A stretch of DNA of 6,041 nt from Caulobacteraceae bacterium UBA6225 (GCA_002441055.1 DJWR01000177.1:13203-19243), one strand, 5' to 3'; positions 1 to 5,181 are shown, numbered from the stretch's first letter. Made by a program: numbers and translations. Notes: generated from the sequence alone by a model not told the origin.

Positions 1-886
1 GGCTCGCCAGGACGCCTCCGGTGAGGATGACGCCGACGGCCGCACCCGCGGCCGGGGTCGTCGTCGCCGCCGTCGCGGCGGTCGCCGTGATGAGGAGGAT
101 CGCGCGCCCGCCCCTGAGGCGGACACCCGCCTCGAAGATGAGAACGGCGGACGCCGCCGTCGCCGTGGCCGCCGCGGCGGCCGGCGCCTGCGCGAGGATC
201 GCCCCGGCGAGGCCTTCGCCTGGGTCCGTCCGTGGGTGCCCTACGGGGAAGATCCGTTCGTGTGGTTCGACCTTTCGGAGGATCCGCGCATGGCGGTCCC
301 CGAGGTGAGCGCCGCCTCCAACCTCCAACCGACCCCGGCAGCCGAACAGCCCGCCCAGACCGAACCGGCGCCGGCGCCCGCCGCCCGCGCCCAGGTTCAG
401 TCGACCAGCGACGACGATATCTGGGTCGAGTTGCCCGAGCCCGAGGACAAGCCCAAGCGGCGTCGCAGCCGCGCCAAGGCCAAGCCGCAGGCTGTTGAGG
501 CCGCCGCCGAATCGACGCCCCAGGCGGTCGTTGAGGCGCCCGCCGCTGAAGCCGCGCCAGAGGCTGAGGCCGCTACGGCCGAACCCGCCAAGCCCAAGCG
601 CACCAGGACTCGCCGCAAGGCCGAGCCCAAGGTCGAGGCGGACGTGGTCGCCGAGGTTGTCGCCGAGGCCGCCGAGGCCGCCGAGGAGACCGTAACGGTC
701 GCCGCCCAGCCTGCGCCCCAGCCGGAAGCCCCGCCGCAAGCGGAGCCGCTGCCCGAGCCCGTAGCCACCCCGGCGCCGCAACCTGTGGAGGTTGTCGCCA
801 CGGCGGCCGAGCCAGTCGCAGCCGATCCGGCCGAAATCACCGCCCCGCCGGCAAAGCCGCGCCGTGGCTGGTGGCGTCGCGGCTGA
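1..886 (+). CDS. rne: Ribonuclease E, C-terminal scaffold region (partial, 5' end outside window)
   Basis: The reading frame is open from base 2 to the TGA at 884-886 and gives 294 residues with no catalytic domain. RNase E is the endonuclease that starts mRNA decay and rRNA processing; its disordered tail assembles the RNA degradosome. Visible in order are two Arg/Gly boxes sharing the core RRGGRR (bases 38-88 and 146-193), each followed by acidic residues; an aromatic patch (AWVRPWVPYGEDPFVWFDL, about 215-274); a second Trp motif (DDDIWVELPEPED, 410-448); two basic boxes (KPKRRRSRAK and KPKRTRTRRK) between long Ala/Pro/Glu stretches; and the end KPRRGWWRRG. In Caulobacter RNase E a C-terminal GWW motif binds polynucleotide phosphorylase, and the Arg-rich tail drives condensation into BR-bodies. 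The name rests on this architecture, because the conserved half is missing. No terminator-like hairpin follows the stop, and the next gene begins about 50 bases later. Confidence 0.85.
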   Translation, partial: ARQDASGEDDADGRTRGRGRRRRRRGGRRDEEDRAPAPEADTRLEDENGGRRRRRGRRGGRRLREDRPGEAFAWVRPWVPYGEDPFVWFDLSEDPRMAVPEVSAASNLQPTPAAEQPAQTEPAPAPAARAQVQSTSDDDIWVELPEPEDKPKRRRSRAKAKPQAVEAAAESTPQAVVEAPAAEAAPEAEAATAEPAKPKRTRTRRKAEPKVEADVVAEVVAEAAEAAEETVTVAAQPAPQPEAPPQAEPLPEPVATPAPQPVEVVATAAEPVAADPAEITAPPAKPRRGWWRRG

Positions 887-922
887 CGGGTTAGTCTGCT
901 CATGGGTAGGGGGGAAGCGAGC

Positions 923-929
923 AAGAGAG
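923..929 (+). promoter_or_regulatory. Purine-rich ribosome binding site supporting the start at 935
   Basis: AAGAGAG lies 5 bases before the ATG at 935, with a further GGGGGAAG at 910-916. The alternative in-frame ATG at 902 is preceded by a pyrimidine-mixed stretch with no Shine-Dalgarno match and would add 11 residues to an already long signal peptide. The site therefore favours 935, although it is not a canonical AGGAGG. Confidence 0.45.
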
Positions 930-934
930 TGTGC

Positions 935-2383
935 ATGGCCTCCCCCCTGTCTATCCCGACCCCCGGCGCTTTTCTGCCGAATCTGAAGCCCCTCCGACGT
1001 CTTGCCGGGCGGCTCGCCTTGGCCACAACCCTGGCCCTGACGCCCCTGGCGGCCCAGGCGCAGCAGGGTCAGAAGGGTCTGTCCCTGATCCGGGACACCG
1101 AGATCGAAGCGATCCTTGAAGCGGACTCCCGCCCGATCCTGGAAGCCGCCGGGATCAATCCTGACAGCATCGAAATCCTGCTGATCGGCAACCGGGAACT
1201 CAACGCCTTCGCCGCGCCGGGCACCATGGGCTTCTTCACGGGCCTGATCCTGGAATCAGAAAACCCCAATCAGTTGCAGGGGGTCATCGCCCACGAGGTC
1301 GGTCACCTGGCCGCCGGCCATAGCGCCCGCTCCGGCGAGATGCAGCGGGTCGGCATGCAGCCCTTTCTGTTGACCATGGGGCTCGGCGTCCTGGCCGCCT
1401 TCGCCGGAGCCGGCGACGCGGCTATCGCCCTCATGGGCAGCGCCAGCCAGTTCGGAACCCTCGCGGCGCTGGGCTACAGCCGCGAACAGGAAAGCCGCGC
1501 CGACCAGGCAGGCCTCAACATCCTTGACCGCGCCGGCCTGTCGGGTCGCGGCCTGGTCGAGTTCTTTGACAACTTCCGCTATCAGGAGGTCTTCCAGGAA
1601 GCTCGGCGCTACGCCTATTTCCGCAGCCACCCGCTGTCGTCCGAGCGGATCGACACCCTCCGTCGCAAGGCCGAGACTCTGCCCGACTGGGACAAGGTGG
1701 ACAGCGAAGCGGCCATGGAACGGCACCGTATCATGCAGGCCAAGCTGCAGGGCTTCCTCAACCCCCAGCGGGCCATCGTCGACTATAGCGAGACCGACAA
1801 GAGCTATCCGGCCCGATATGCGCGCGCCATCGCCTACTATCAGATGAAGGAGCCCGATCAGGCCCTGAGGCTGATCGAGGCGCTGCTGACTGAGCAGCCC
1901 GAGAACGCCTATCTCTGGGAATTGAAGGGCCAGATCCTGTTCGAGTTCGGCCGCACCGCCGAAGCCGAGGCGCCCCAACGCCGGTCGGTGGAGCTCATGC
2001 CAGACGCCCCGTTGCTGCGGGTGAATCTTGGCCAGACGCTGATCGCCATGAATGACGAGGCCAAGCTCGACGAAGGTATCGAAGAGCTGCGGAAGGCCTT
2101 GATCCAGGAGAATGACAACGCGGTCGCCTGGCGTCTGCTGGCCGAGGGCCATGACCGCCGCGGCGAGGATGGCGCGGCCAGGCTGGCCACGGCGGAGTAC
2201 AATTTTCATGTGGGGGATCGACAACAGGCCCGGGTGTTCGCCATGCGGGCGCGCGACCTGCTGACCCGGGACACGCCCGAGTGGCGACGGGCGACTGATA
2301 TTGTCCTGACCTCAAATCCCTCCCGCGAGGACCTTCGGGAGCTCGCCCAGGAAGGCGCGATCCGGTCAGGCTCCGTCCGCTGA
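935..2383 (+). CDS. BepA/YfgC-like periplasmic M48 zinc metalloprotease with TPR repeats
   Basis: This 482-residue protein (493 if translation starts at 902) has a signal peptide: basic KPLRR, a hydrophobic core LALATTLALTPLAA, and likely cleavage at AQA/QQ near residue 42. The M48 zinc site is HEVGH (120-124), with the third ligand probably E186 in ESRAD, and H232 in HPLSSER. The spacing from HEVGH to Glu and on to this His closely matches E. coli BepA, where the equivalent His acts as a regulatory switch on the zinc. A hydrophobic segment (about 143-168) lies between the ligands. Residues about 293-457 form four to five TPR-like helical repeats. BepA is a periplasmic chaperone/protease that helps assemble or degrade outer-membrane proteins such as LptD; its length (487) and domain order match. 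The substrate here is inferred, and another TPR-carrying M48 subgroup is possible. The gene follows rne closely and precedes an envelope thiol oxidoreductase gene. Confidence 0.88.
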   Translation: MASPLSIPTPGAFLPNLKPLRRLAGRLALATTLALTPLAAQAQQGQKGLSLIRDTEIEAILEADSRPILEAAGINPDSIEILLIGNRELNAFAAPGTMGFFTGLILESENPNQLQGVIAHEVGHLAAGHSARSGEMQRVGMQPFLLTMGLGVLAAFAGAGDAAIALMGSASQFGTLAALGYSREQESRADQAGLNILDRAGLSGRGLVEFFDNFRYQEVFQEARRYAYFRSHPLSSERIDTLRRKAETLPDWDKVDSEAAMERHRIMQAKLQGFLNPQRAIVDYSETDKSYPARYARAIAYYQMKEPDQALRLIEALLTEQPENAYLWELKGQILFEFGRTAEAEAPQRRSVELMPDAPLLRVNLGQTLIAMNDEAKLDEGIEELRKALIQENDNAVAWRLLAEGHDRRGEDGAARLATAEYNFHVGDRQQARVFAMRARDLLTRDTPEWRRATDIVLTSNPSREDLRELAQEGAIRSGSVR

Positions 2384-2442
2384 GGCGGGGCTGGCCGTCA
2401 ACAGGGTCGCAACCGGCGCAAAACATCCCTATCTGGTTTTCA

Positions 2443-3168
2443 ATGAGAAATTTCTTGCCTGTCCTCGCGGCGATCTGCGCCTCCACCCTAGCGCTGGCCG
2501 CCTGTGATCGCGGCGCCGACGACGCCTTTGGCGAAAAGGTCCGCGCCTATCTGCTCGAGAACCCCGAAGTGATCGAGGAGGCCGTCCAGAAGCTCGGCGA
2601 AAAGCGTGAGATCGAGGCGGCCCAGGCGGCCACCTCAGCGATCGAGACCCATCGGGCGGCCCTGGAACAGGACCCACGGGACTTCGTGGCCAACCCCAAG
2701 GGGACGATCACCGTCACGGAGTTCTTCGACTACCGCTGCGGTTACTGCAAGATCGCGGCGACCGAGATGGCCAGCATCATCGAGGAGAACCCCGATGTCC
2801 GCGTCGTCTTCAAGGAGTTCCCCATCTTCGGCGAGCAGTCCGACGAGACCGCCGCCATCATGCTGACCGACCTGGCCAAGCCCAAGACGTTGGAGCTGCA
2901 TGAGCGGCTGATGGGCGAAAAATCCCTGGACGATGCGGCCCTTGACCGCCATCTGCGCGCCGTCGGCATCGACCCGGCCGCCGCCCGCAAAGCCGCCCAG
3001 GCCCCGGCGATCCAGCAGCAGTTGGTGGACACCCACGAACTGGCGGCCAGCCTGGGGATTAACGGCACGCCGGCCTTCGTGATCGGCAACCGGCTGATTT
3101 CCGGCGCGGACATGGAGGCGGTCAAGGCCGCCATCACCGCCGCCCAGGCCGAAAAGATCGCGGGCTAG
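2443..3168 (+). CDS. DsbA/ScsC-like thioredoxin-fold lipoprotein, disulfide oxidoreductase or isomerase
   Basis: The 241-residue product begins with a lipoprotein signal: MRNF, a hydrophobic stretch, and a lipobox LAAC with the acylated Cys at residue 21. Residues about 28-80 are charged and helical (AYLLENPEVIEEAVQKL), like the ScsC_N trimerisation region. A DsbA-type thioredoxin domain follows, with FFDYRCGYCK giving the redox pair C99/C102 and a cis-proline loop GINGTP (T209-P210). Such proteins form or shuffle disulfides in envelope proteins. Asp at +2 of the mature lipoprotein is an inner-membrane retention signal in enteric bacteria; whether that rule holds here is unknown. The start codon has no clear Shine-Dalgarno sequence, so translation may rely on a short or absent leader. 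The gene lies 59 bases after the M48 protease gene on the same strand and may be co-transcribed with it. Its stop overlaps that of convergent thiG. Oxidase versus isomerase activity cannot be told from sequence. Confidence 0.88.
   Translation: MRNFLPVLAAICASTLALAACDRGADDAFGEKVRAYLLENPEVIEEAVQKLGEKREIEAAQAATSAIETHRAALEQDPRDFVANPKGTITVTEFFDYRCGYCKIAATEMASIIEENPDVRVVFKEFPIFGEQSDETAAIMLTDLAKPKTLELHERLMGEKSLDDAALDRHLRAVGIDPAAARKAAQAPAIQQQLVDTHELAASLGINGTPAFVIGNRLISGADMEAVKAAITAAQAEKIAG
3165..3168. other. Shared CTAG: overlapping stop codons of convergent genes
   Basis: The palindrome CTAG supplies TAG on the + strand (3166-3168) for the thiol oxidoreductase gene and TAG on the - strand (3167-3165) for thiG. 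The two coding regions meet tail to tail with no untranslated DNA between them, so any terminator for either transcript must lie inside the opposing gene. Confidence 0.95.
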
Positions 3169-3935
3169 ATCAGCCCGGCCAGGGGTGAGGATGGGTCAGC
3201 GTACATCCGCTTGGGCATGCGTCCGGCCAGGAAGGCCTCCCGGCCGGCGATGACCGCATGGCGCATGGCGCTGGCCATCAGGATCGGATCACGCGCCTCA
3301 GCGATGGCGGTGTTCATAAGGACAGCGTCACAGCCCAGCTCCATGGCCACGGCCGCGTCCGAGGCCGTGCCGACGCCGGCGTCCACCAACACGGGCACCT
3401 TGGCCTGCTCGATGATCAGGCCAAGGTTCAGCATGTTCTGGATGCCACGGCCTGAGCCGATCGGCGCGCCTAGCGGCATGATGGCGGCTGCGCCAGCCTC
3501 CTCCAGCTTGAGCGCATAGACCGGATCATCGCTGCAATAGACCATCACCTGGAAGCCGTCGGCGATCAGCAGCTTCAGGGCCCTCAGGGTCTCTTCCATA
3601 TCTGGCAGAAGGTGCTTGGTGTTGGACAGAACCTCGAGTTTGACCAGATCCCAGCCGCCGGCCTCCCGGGCCAGGCGCAGTGTGCGCACCGCATCCTCGC
3701 CGGTGAAGCAGCCGGCGGTGTTGGGCAGGAAGGTGAACCGATCCGGCTTTACATAATCTACCAGCATCGGCTGGCTGGGGTCCGACAGGTTAACCCGGCG
3801 GATGGCCACGGTCACGATCTCGGCGCCGGCGGCCTCCGCGGCCGCCGCATTGGTGGCGTAATCCTTGTACTTCCCCGTGCCGACGATGAGGCGTGAGGTG
3901 AATGTGCGTCCTGCGACCGTCCAAGTGTCGTCCAT
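3165..3935 (-). CDS. thiG: Thiazole synthase ThiG
   Basis: ThiG condenses 1-deoxy-D-xylulose 5-phosphate, dehydroglycine and the sulfur of ThiS thiocarboxylate into the thiazole phosphate of thiamin, in the cytoplasm. The protein is 256 residues, the usual family length, and forms a TIM barrel. The Schiff-base lysine is K99 in DLVKLEVL, with E101 nearby and D185 in PVLVDAGVGT; these sit at a constant offset of three from the B. subtilis ThiG catalytic residues as I recall them. Phosphate-binding glycines are seen in APIGSGRGIQN and GVGTASDAA. The ATG at 3935 is chosen because it has GGAGG 8 bases upstream, gives MDDTWTVAGRTF (the normal ThiG start), and lies one base after the thiS stop. The frame stays open upstream to 4058, but that part overlaps thiS and does not look like ThiG. 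The TAG stop overlaps the convergent neighbour. Translation is probably coupled to thiS. Confidence 0.97.
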   Translation of the reverse strand: MDDTWTVAGRTFTSRLIVGTGKYKDYATNAAAAEAAGAEIVTVAIRRVNLSDPSQPMLVDYVKPDRFTFLPNTAGCFTGEDAVRTLRLAREAGGWDLVKLEVLSNTKHLLPDMEETLRALKLLIADGFQVMVYCSDDPVYALKLEEAGAAAIMPLGAPIGSGRGIQNMLNLGLIIEQAKVPVLVDAGVGTASDAAVAMELGCDAVLMNTAIAEARDPILMASAMRHAVIAGREAFLAGRMPKRMYADPSSPLAGLI

Positions 3936-3936
3936 G

Positions 3937-4137
3937 TCAGCCGCCTCCGATAAAATGCACAATCTCAATGCGGTCGCCGTCGGCCACCGGGGTCTGCTCA
4001 TAGGCCGAGCGCGGGACGATCTCCAGATTGCGCTCAATCGCCACCTTGCGGGGATCAAGACCCAGGCTGGTCACCAGGGCGGCCAGATGTGGAAGCGGCG
4101 CCAGAGACCTCGCTTCACCGTTTATGGTCAGGTTCAT
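3937..4137 (-). CDS. thiS: Sulfur carrier protein ThiS
   Basis: ThiS is a small ubiquitin-like carrier. Its C-terminal glycine is adenylated by ThiF and converted to a thiocarboxylate that gives sulfur to ThiG for thiazole formation. This 66-residue product has the beta-grasp pattern: MNLTINGEARSL at the start, AALVTSLGLDPRKVAIERN in the middle, and DGDRIEIVHFIGGG ending in the required Gly-Gly. The start is set at the ATG at 4137, because GAGAG lies 6 bases before it; the in-frame TTG at 4143 directly abuts that site and would add only two residues. thiS is the first gene of the minus-strand pair and overlaps nothing. No thiO, thiE, thiC or thiF is visible within this window, so those functions must be encoded elsewhere. 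No TPP riboswitch is seen upstream. Confidence 0.95.
   Translation of the reverse strand: MNLTINGEARSLAPLPHLAALVTSLGLDPRKVAIERNLEIVPRSAYEQTPVADGDRIEIVHFIGGG
3944..3948 (-). promoter_or_regulatory. thiG ribosome binding site embedded in the ThiS Gly codons
   Basis: On the minus strand the end of thiS reads GGA GGC GGC TGA, then one base, then the thiG ATG. GGAGG is a strong Shine-Dalgarno core 8 bases before that ATG. The same bases encode the ThiS C-terminal glycines, so sequence and regulation are locked together. The site also fixes the thiG start at 3935. Confidence 0.85.
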
Positions 4138-4143
4138 GTTCAA

Positions 4144-4148
4144 CTCTC
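4144..4148 (-). promoter_or_regulatory. thiS ribosome binding site
   Basis: GAGAG on the minus strand lies 6 bases before the ATG at 4137 and directly next to the TTG at 4143. Only the ATG has workable spacing, which decides the thiS start. Confidence 0.6.
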
Positions 4149-4171
4149 GCCGCAGCCGACGGCTTGCGGTG

Positions 4172-4200
4172 CTTGTGACCCCCGCCTGCGACCGTTACAA
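4172..4200 (-). promoter_or_regulatory. Candidate divergent promoter for thiS-thiG
   Basis: On the minus strand TTGTAA (4200-4195) and CACAAG (4177-4172) lie 17 bases apart. They match sigma-70 hexamers at four of six and three of six positions. They are the mirror image of the aroQ promoter elements, because both lie in the same inverted repeat. A start near 4165 would leave about 28 bases before the thiS ATG. This one is weaker than the plus-strand candidate. Confidence 0.3.
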
Positions 4201-4201
4201 G
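4173..4201 (+). promoter_or_regulatory. Candidate housekeeping promoter for aroQ-accB-accC
   Basis: TTGTGA (4173-4178) and TACAAG (4196-4201) are separated by 17 bases and each match the general sigma-70 hexamers at four of six positions. Read against the Caulobacter-type consensus TTGACGS-N10-14-GCTANAWC, TTGTGAC and GTTACAAG have a 14-base spacer, and the -10 fits at six of eight positions, counting N and W. A start near 4208 would give a leader of about 20 bases containing GGAG (4219-4222) before the aroQ ATG. This is inferred from sequence only. Confidence 0.45.
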
Positions 4202-4226
4202 ACAGCGGAATCGCCGGCGGAGCCGA

Positions 4227-4664
4227 ATGTCCAAACCGATCTATGTGTTGAGCGGCCCCAATCTCAACCTCCTGGGTGTCCGCGAGCCTCAGATTTATGG
4301 GAAAGAGACCCTGGACGACGTTCGCAAGGCCTGCGAGCACCGGGCCAGCACGCTTGGCCGGACGATCGAGTTCCGACAGTCCAATCATGAGGGTGTGCTG
4401 ATCGACTGGGTGCAGGAGGCGCGAACCGCCGCCAGCGCCCTGGTGATCAATCCCGCAGGCTATGGCCACACCTCTGTGGCCCTTCTCGATGCGCTGAAGA
4501 CCCTCGAGGTCCCTGTCGTCGAGTGTCATCTATCGAACCCGGCGGCGCGCGAGACGTTCCGCCACCATACCTATGTGTCCCTCGCTGCGACGGGAGTCGT
4601 CTCCGGCTTCGGCGTGGCGAGCTATGAACTGGCCGTCGAGGCCGCAGCGCGTCTCAGCGCCTGA
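4227..4664 (+). CDS. aroQ: Type II 3-dehydroquinate dehydratase
   Basis: This enzyme converts 3-dehydroquinate to 3-dehydroshikimate, the third step of the shikimate pathway to aromatic amino acids, in the cytoplasm; family members are dodecamers. The 145-residue length is typical. Family motifs are all present: GPNLNLLG (N12), GVREPQIYG with R19 and the catalytic base Y24 on the flexible lid, QSNHEG, NPAGYGHTSVAL with N75 and H81, ECHLSN with H101, and RETFRHHTYVS. The general acid is expected to be H101. GGAG at 4219-4222 lies 4 bases before the ATG. It is the first gene of a likely operon with accB (27-base gap) and accC, and it diverges from thiS. AroQ next to accB and accC is a common arrangement in proteobacteria. 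Confidence 0.97.
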   Translation: MSKPIYVLSGPNLNLLGVREPQIYGKETLDDVRKACEHRASTLGRTIEFRQSNHEGVLIDWVQEARTAASALVINPAGYGHTSVALLDALKTLEVPVVECHLSNPAARETFRHHTYVSLAATGVVSGFGVASYELAVEAAARLSA

Positions 4665-4678
4665 CGCCTCCCAGCAGC

Positions 4679-4689
4679 AAGGGTCCCTT
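4679..4689 (+). promoter_or_regulatory. accB ribosome binding site within an 11-base palindrome
   Basis: AAGGGTCCCTT is a perfect inverted repeat around one central base. Its left half AAGGG is the likely accB Shine-Dalgarno sequence. Steric limits allow only about three pairs as an RNA hairpin, so strong occlusion of the site is doubtful. Confidence 0.4.
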
Positions 4690-4691
4690 AC

Positions 4692-5177
4692 ATGGCTAGC
4701 AGCCCCAAGGCTTCCGCCGATCCGCTTGACGCACGCCTGGTGCGCACACTGGCCGACATTCTCACCGAGACGGGGTTGTCGGAGATCGAGGTCGAGCGCG
4801 ACGGGCTGAAGGTCCGCGTCGCCCGTCAGATTTCGGTGACCGCAACCGTGGCCGCCCCGGCCCCTGCGGCGGCCCATACGGCCGCAGCGTCCGCGCCTGA
4901 GTCCGGCGCGGCCGCGGCCGCGGCCGCGCCCGTGCGGGCGGCTGGCGATGCGGTCAATTCCCCGATGGTGGGCACGGTCTATCTGCAGCCCCAGCCGGGC
5001 GCGCCGAGCTTTGTGAAGGTGGGCGACTCCGTCGCCGCCGGACAGACCTTGATGATCATTGAAGCCATGAAGACCATGAACCCCATCCCGGCCCCGCGGG
5101 CTGGCAAGGTGGTCGAGATCCTGGTTTCCGACGCCCAGCCCGTCGAATTCGGCGAGCCGCTCGTCATCATCGAGTAG
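4692..5177 (+). CDS. accB: Acetyl-CoA carboxylase biotin carboxyl carrier protein (BCCP)
   Basis: BCCP carries biotin between biotin carboxylase (AccC) and the carboxyltransferase (AccAD) in the first committed step of fatty acid synthesis. The 161-residue protein has the usual three parts: an N-terminal segment (about 10-46, with LADILTETGLSEIEVERDG) that contacts biotin carboxylase, an Ala/Pro-rich flexible linker (about 50-87), and the biotinyl domain (about 88-161). Biotin attaches to K127 in EAMKTMN, which BirA recognises. The characteristic PMVGTVY and the thumb-like region QPGAPSFVKVGD precede it. AAGGG at 4679-4683 lies 8 bases before the ATG. The gene ends 4 bases before accC, so translation of the two subunits is probably coupled. 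The linker contains a seven-alanine run encoded by a GCGGCC repeat. Confidence 0.97.
   Translation: MASSPKASADPLDARLVRTLADILTETGLSEIEVERDGLKVRVARQISVTATVAAPAPAAAHTAAASAPESGAAAAAAAPVRAAGDAVNSPMVGTVYLQPQPGAPSFVKVGDSVAAGQTLMIIEAMKTMNPIPAPRAGKVVEILVSDAQPVEFGEPLVIIE
4908..4928 (+). repeat. GCGGCC hexamer repeat in the accB linker
   Basis: Three tandem GCGGCC units plus GCG encode the alanine run (about residues 73-79) of the BCCP linker. Each unit boundary makes GCGGCCGC, a self-complementary octamer. A tandem GC-only hexamer is a plausible slippage site; gain or loss of one unit would change the linker by two alanines and keep the frame. Confidence 0.8.
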
Positions 5178-5181
5178 TTCG

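Larger units (their letters stand above)
4172..4201. repeat. Inverted repeat CTTGTGAC-N14-GTTACAAG in the thiS-aroQ divergent region
   Basis: The left arm 4172-4179 and right arm 4194-4201 are complementary at seven of eight positions, and the eighth is a G-T pair. The arm centres are 22 bases apart, about two helical turns, so a dimeric regulator could bind both arms on one face. The arms also contain the promoter-like elements described for each strand. As RNA it would be a weak 8-bp hairpin with a 14-base loop and no U tract, so it is unlikely to be a terminator. Confidence 0.6.

Noticed and set aside
397..1026. Long minus-strand open frame opposite the rne tail
   Set aside because: It is low-complexity Ser/Ala/Gly sequence produced by the complement of GCC/GAG-rich codons, and the opposite strand has a clear domain pattern.
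1256..2224. 322-codon minus-strand open frame opposite the M48 protease gene
   Set aside because: High GC keeps this frame open by chance; the plus strand carries the zinc motif and TPRs, and the antisense product has no recognisable domain.
2378..2389. Small hairpin CCGC-TGAG-GCGG at the end of the M48 gene as a terminator
   Set aside because: The stem is only four pairs and no T tract follows.
2384..2442. Promoter for the thiol oxidoreductase gene
   Set aside because: A TATCTG near 2430 matches the -10 hexamer at only three positions and no -35 lies at proper spacing, so I could not support one.
3936..4058. Upstream extension of thiG to a start at 4058
   Set aside because: The extra 41 residues overlap thiS, are Arg/Trp-rich and unlike any ThiG, and the ATG at 3935 has a strong GGAGG site.
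4138..4143. TTG start for thiS at 4143
   Set aside because: The GAGAG site directly abuts the TTG, leaving no spacing, whereas the ATG at 4137 has a 6-base gap.
4138..4226. TPP riboswitch before thiS
   Set aside because: The conserved core sequences are absent on the minus strand and the region is shorter than a typical element plus promoter.
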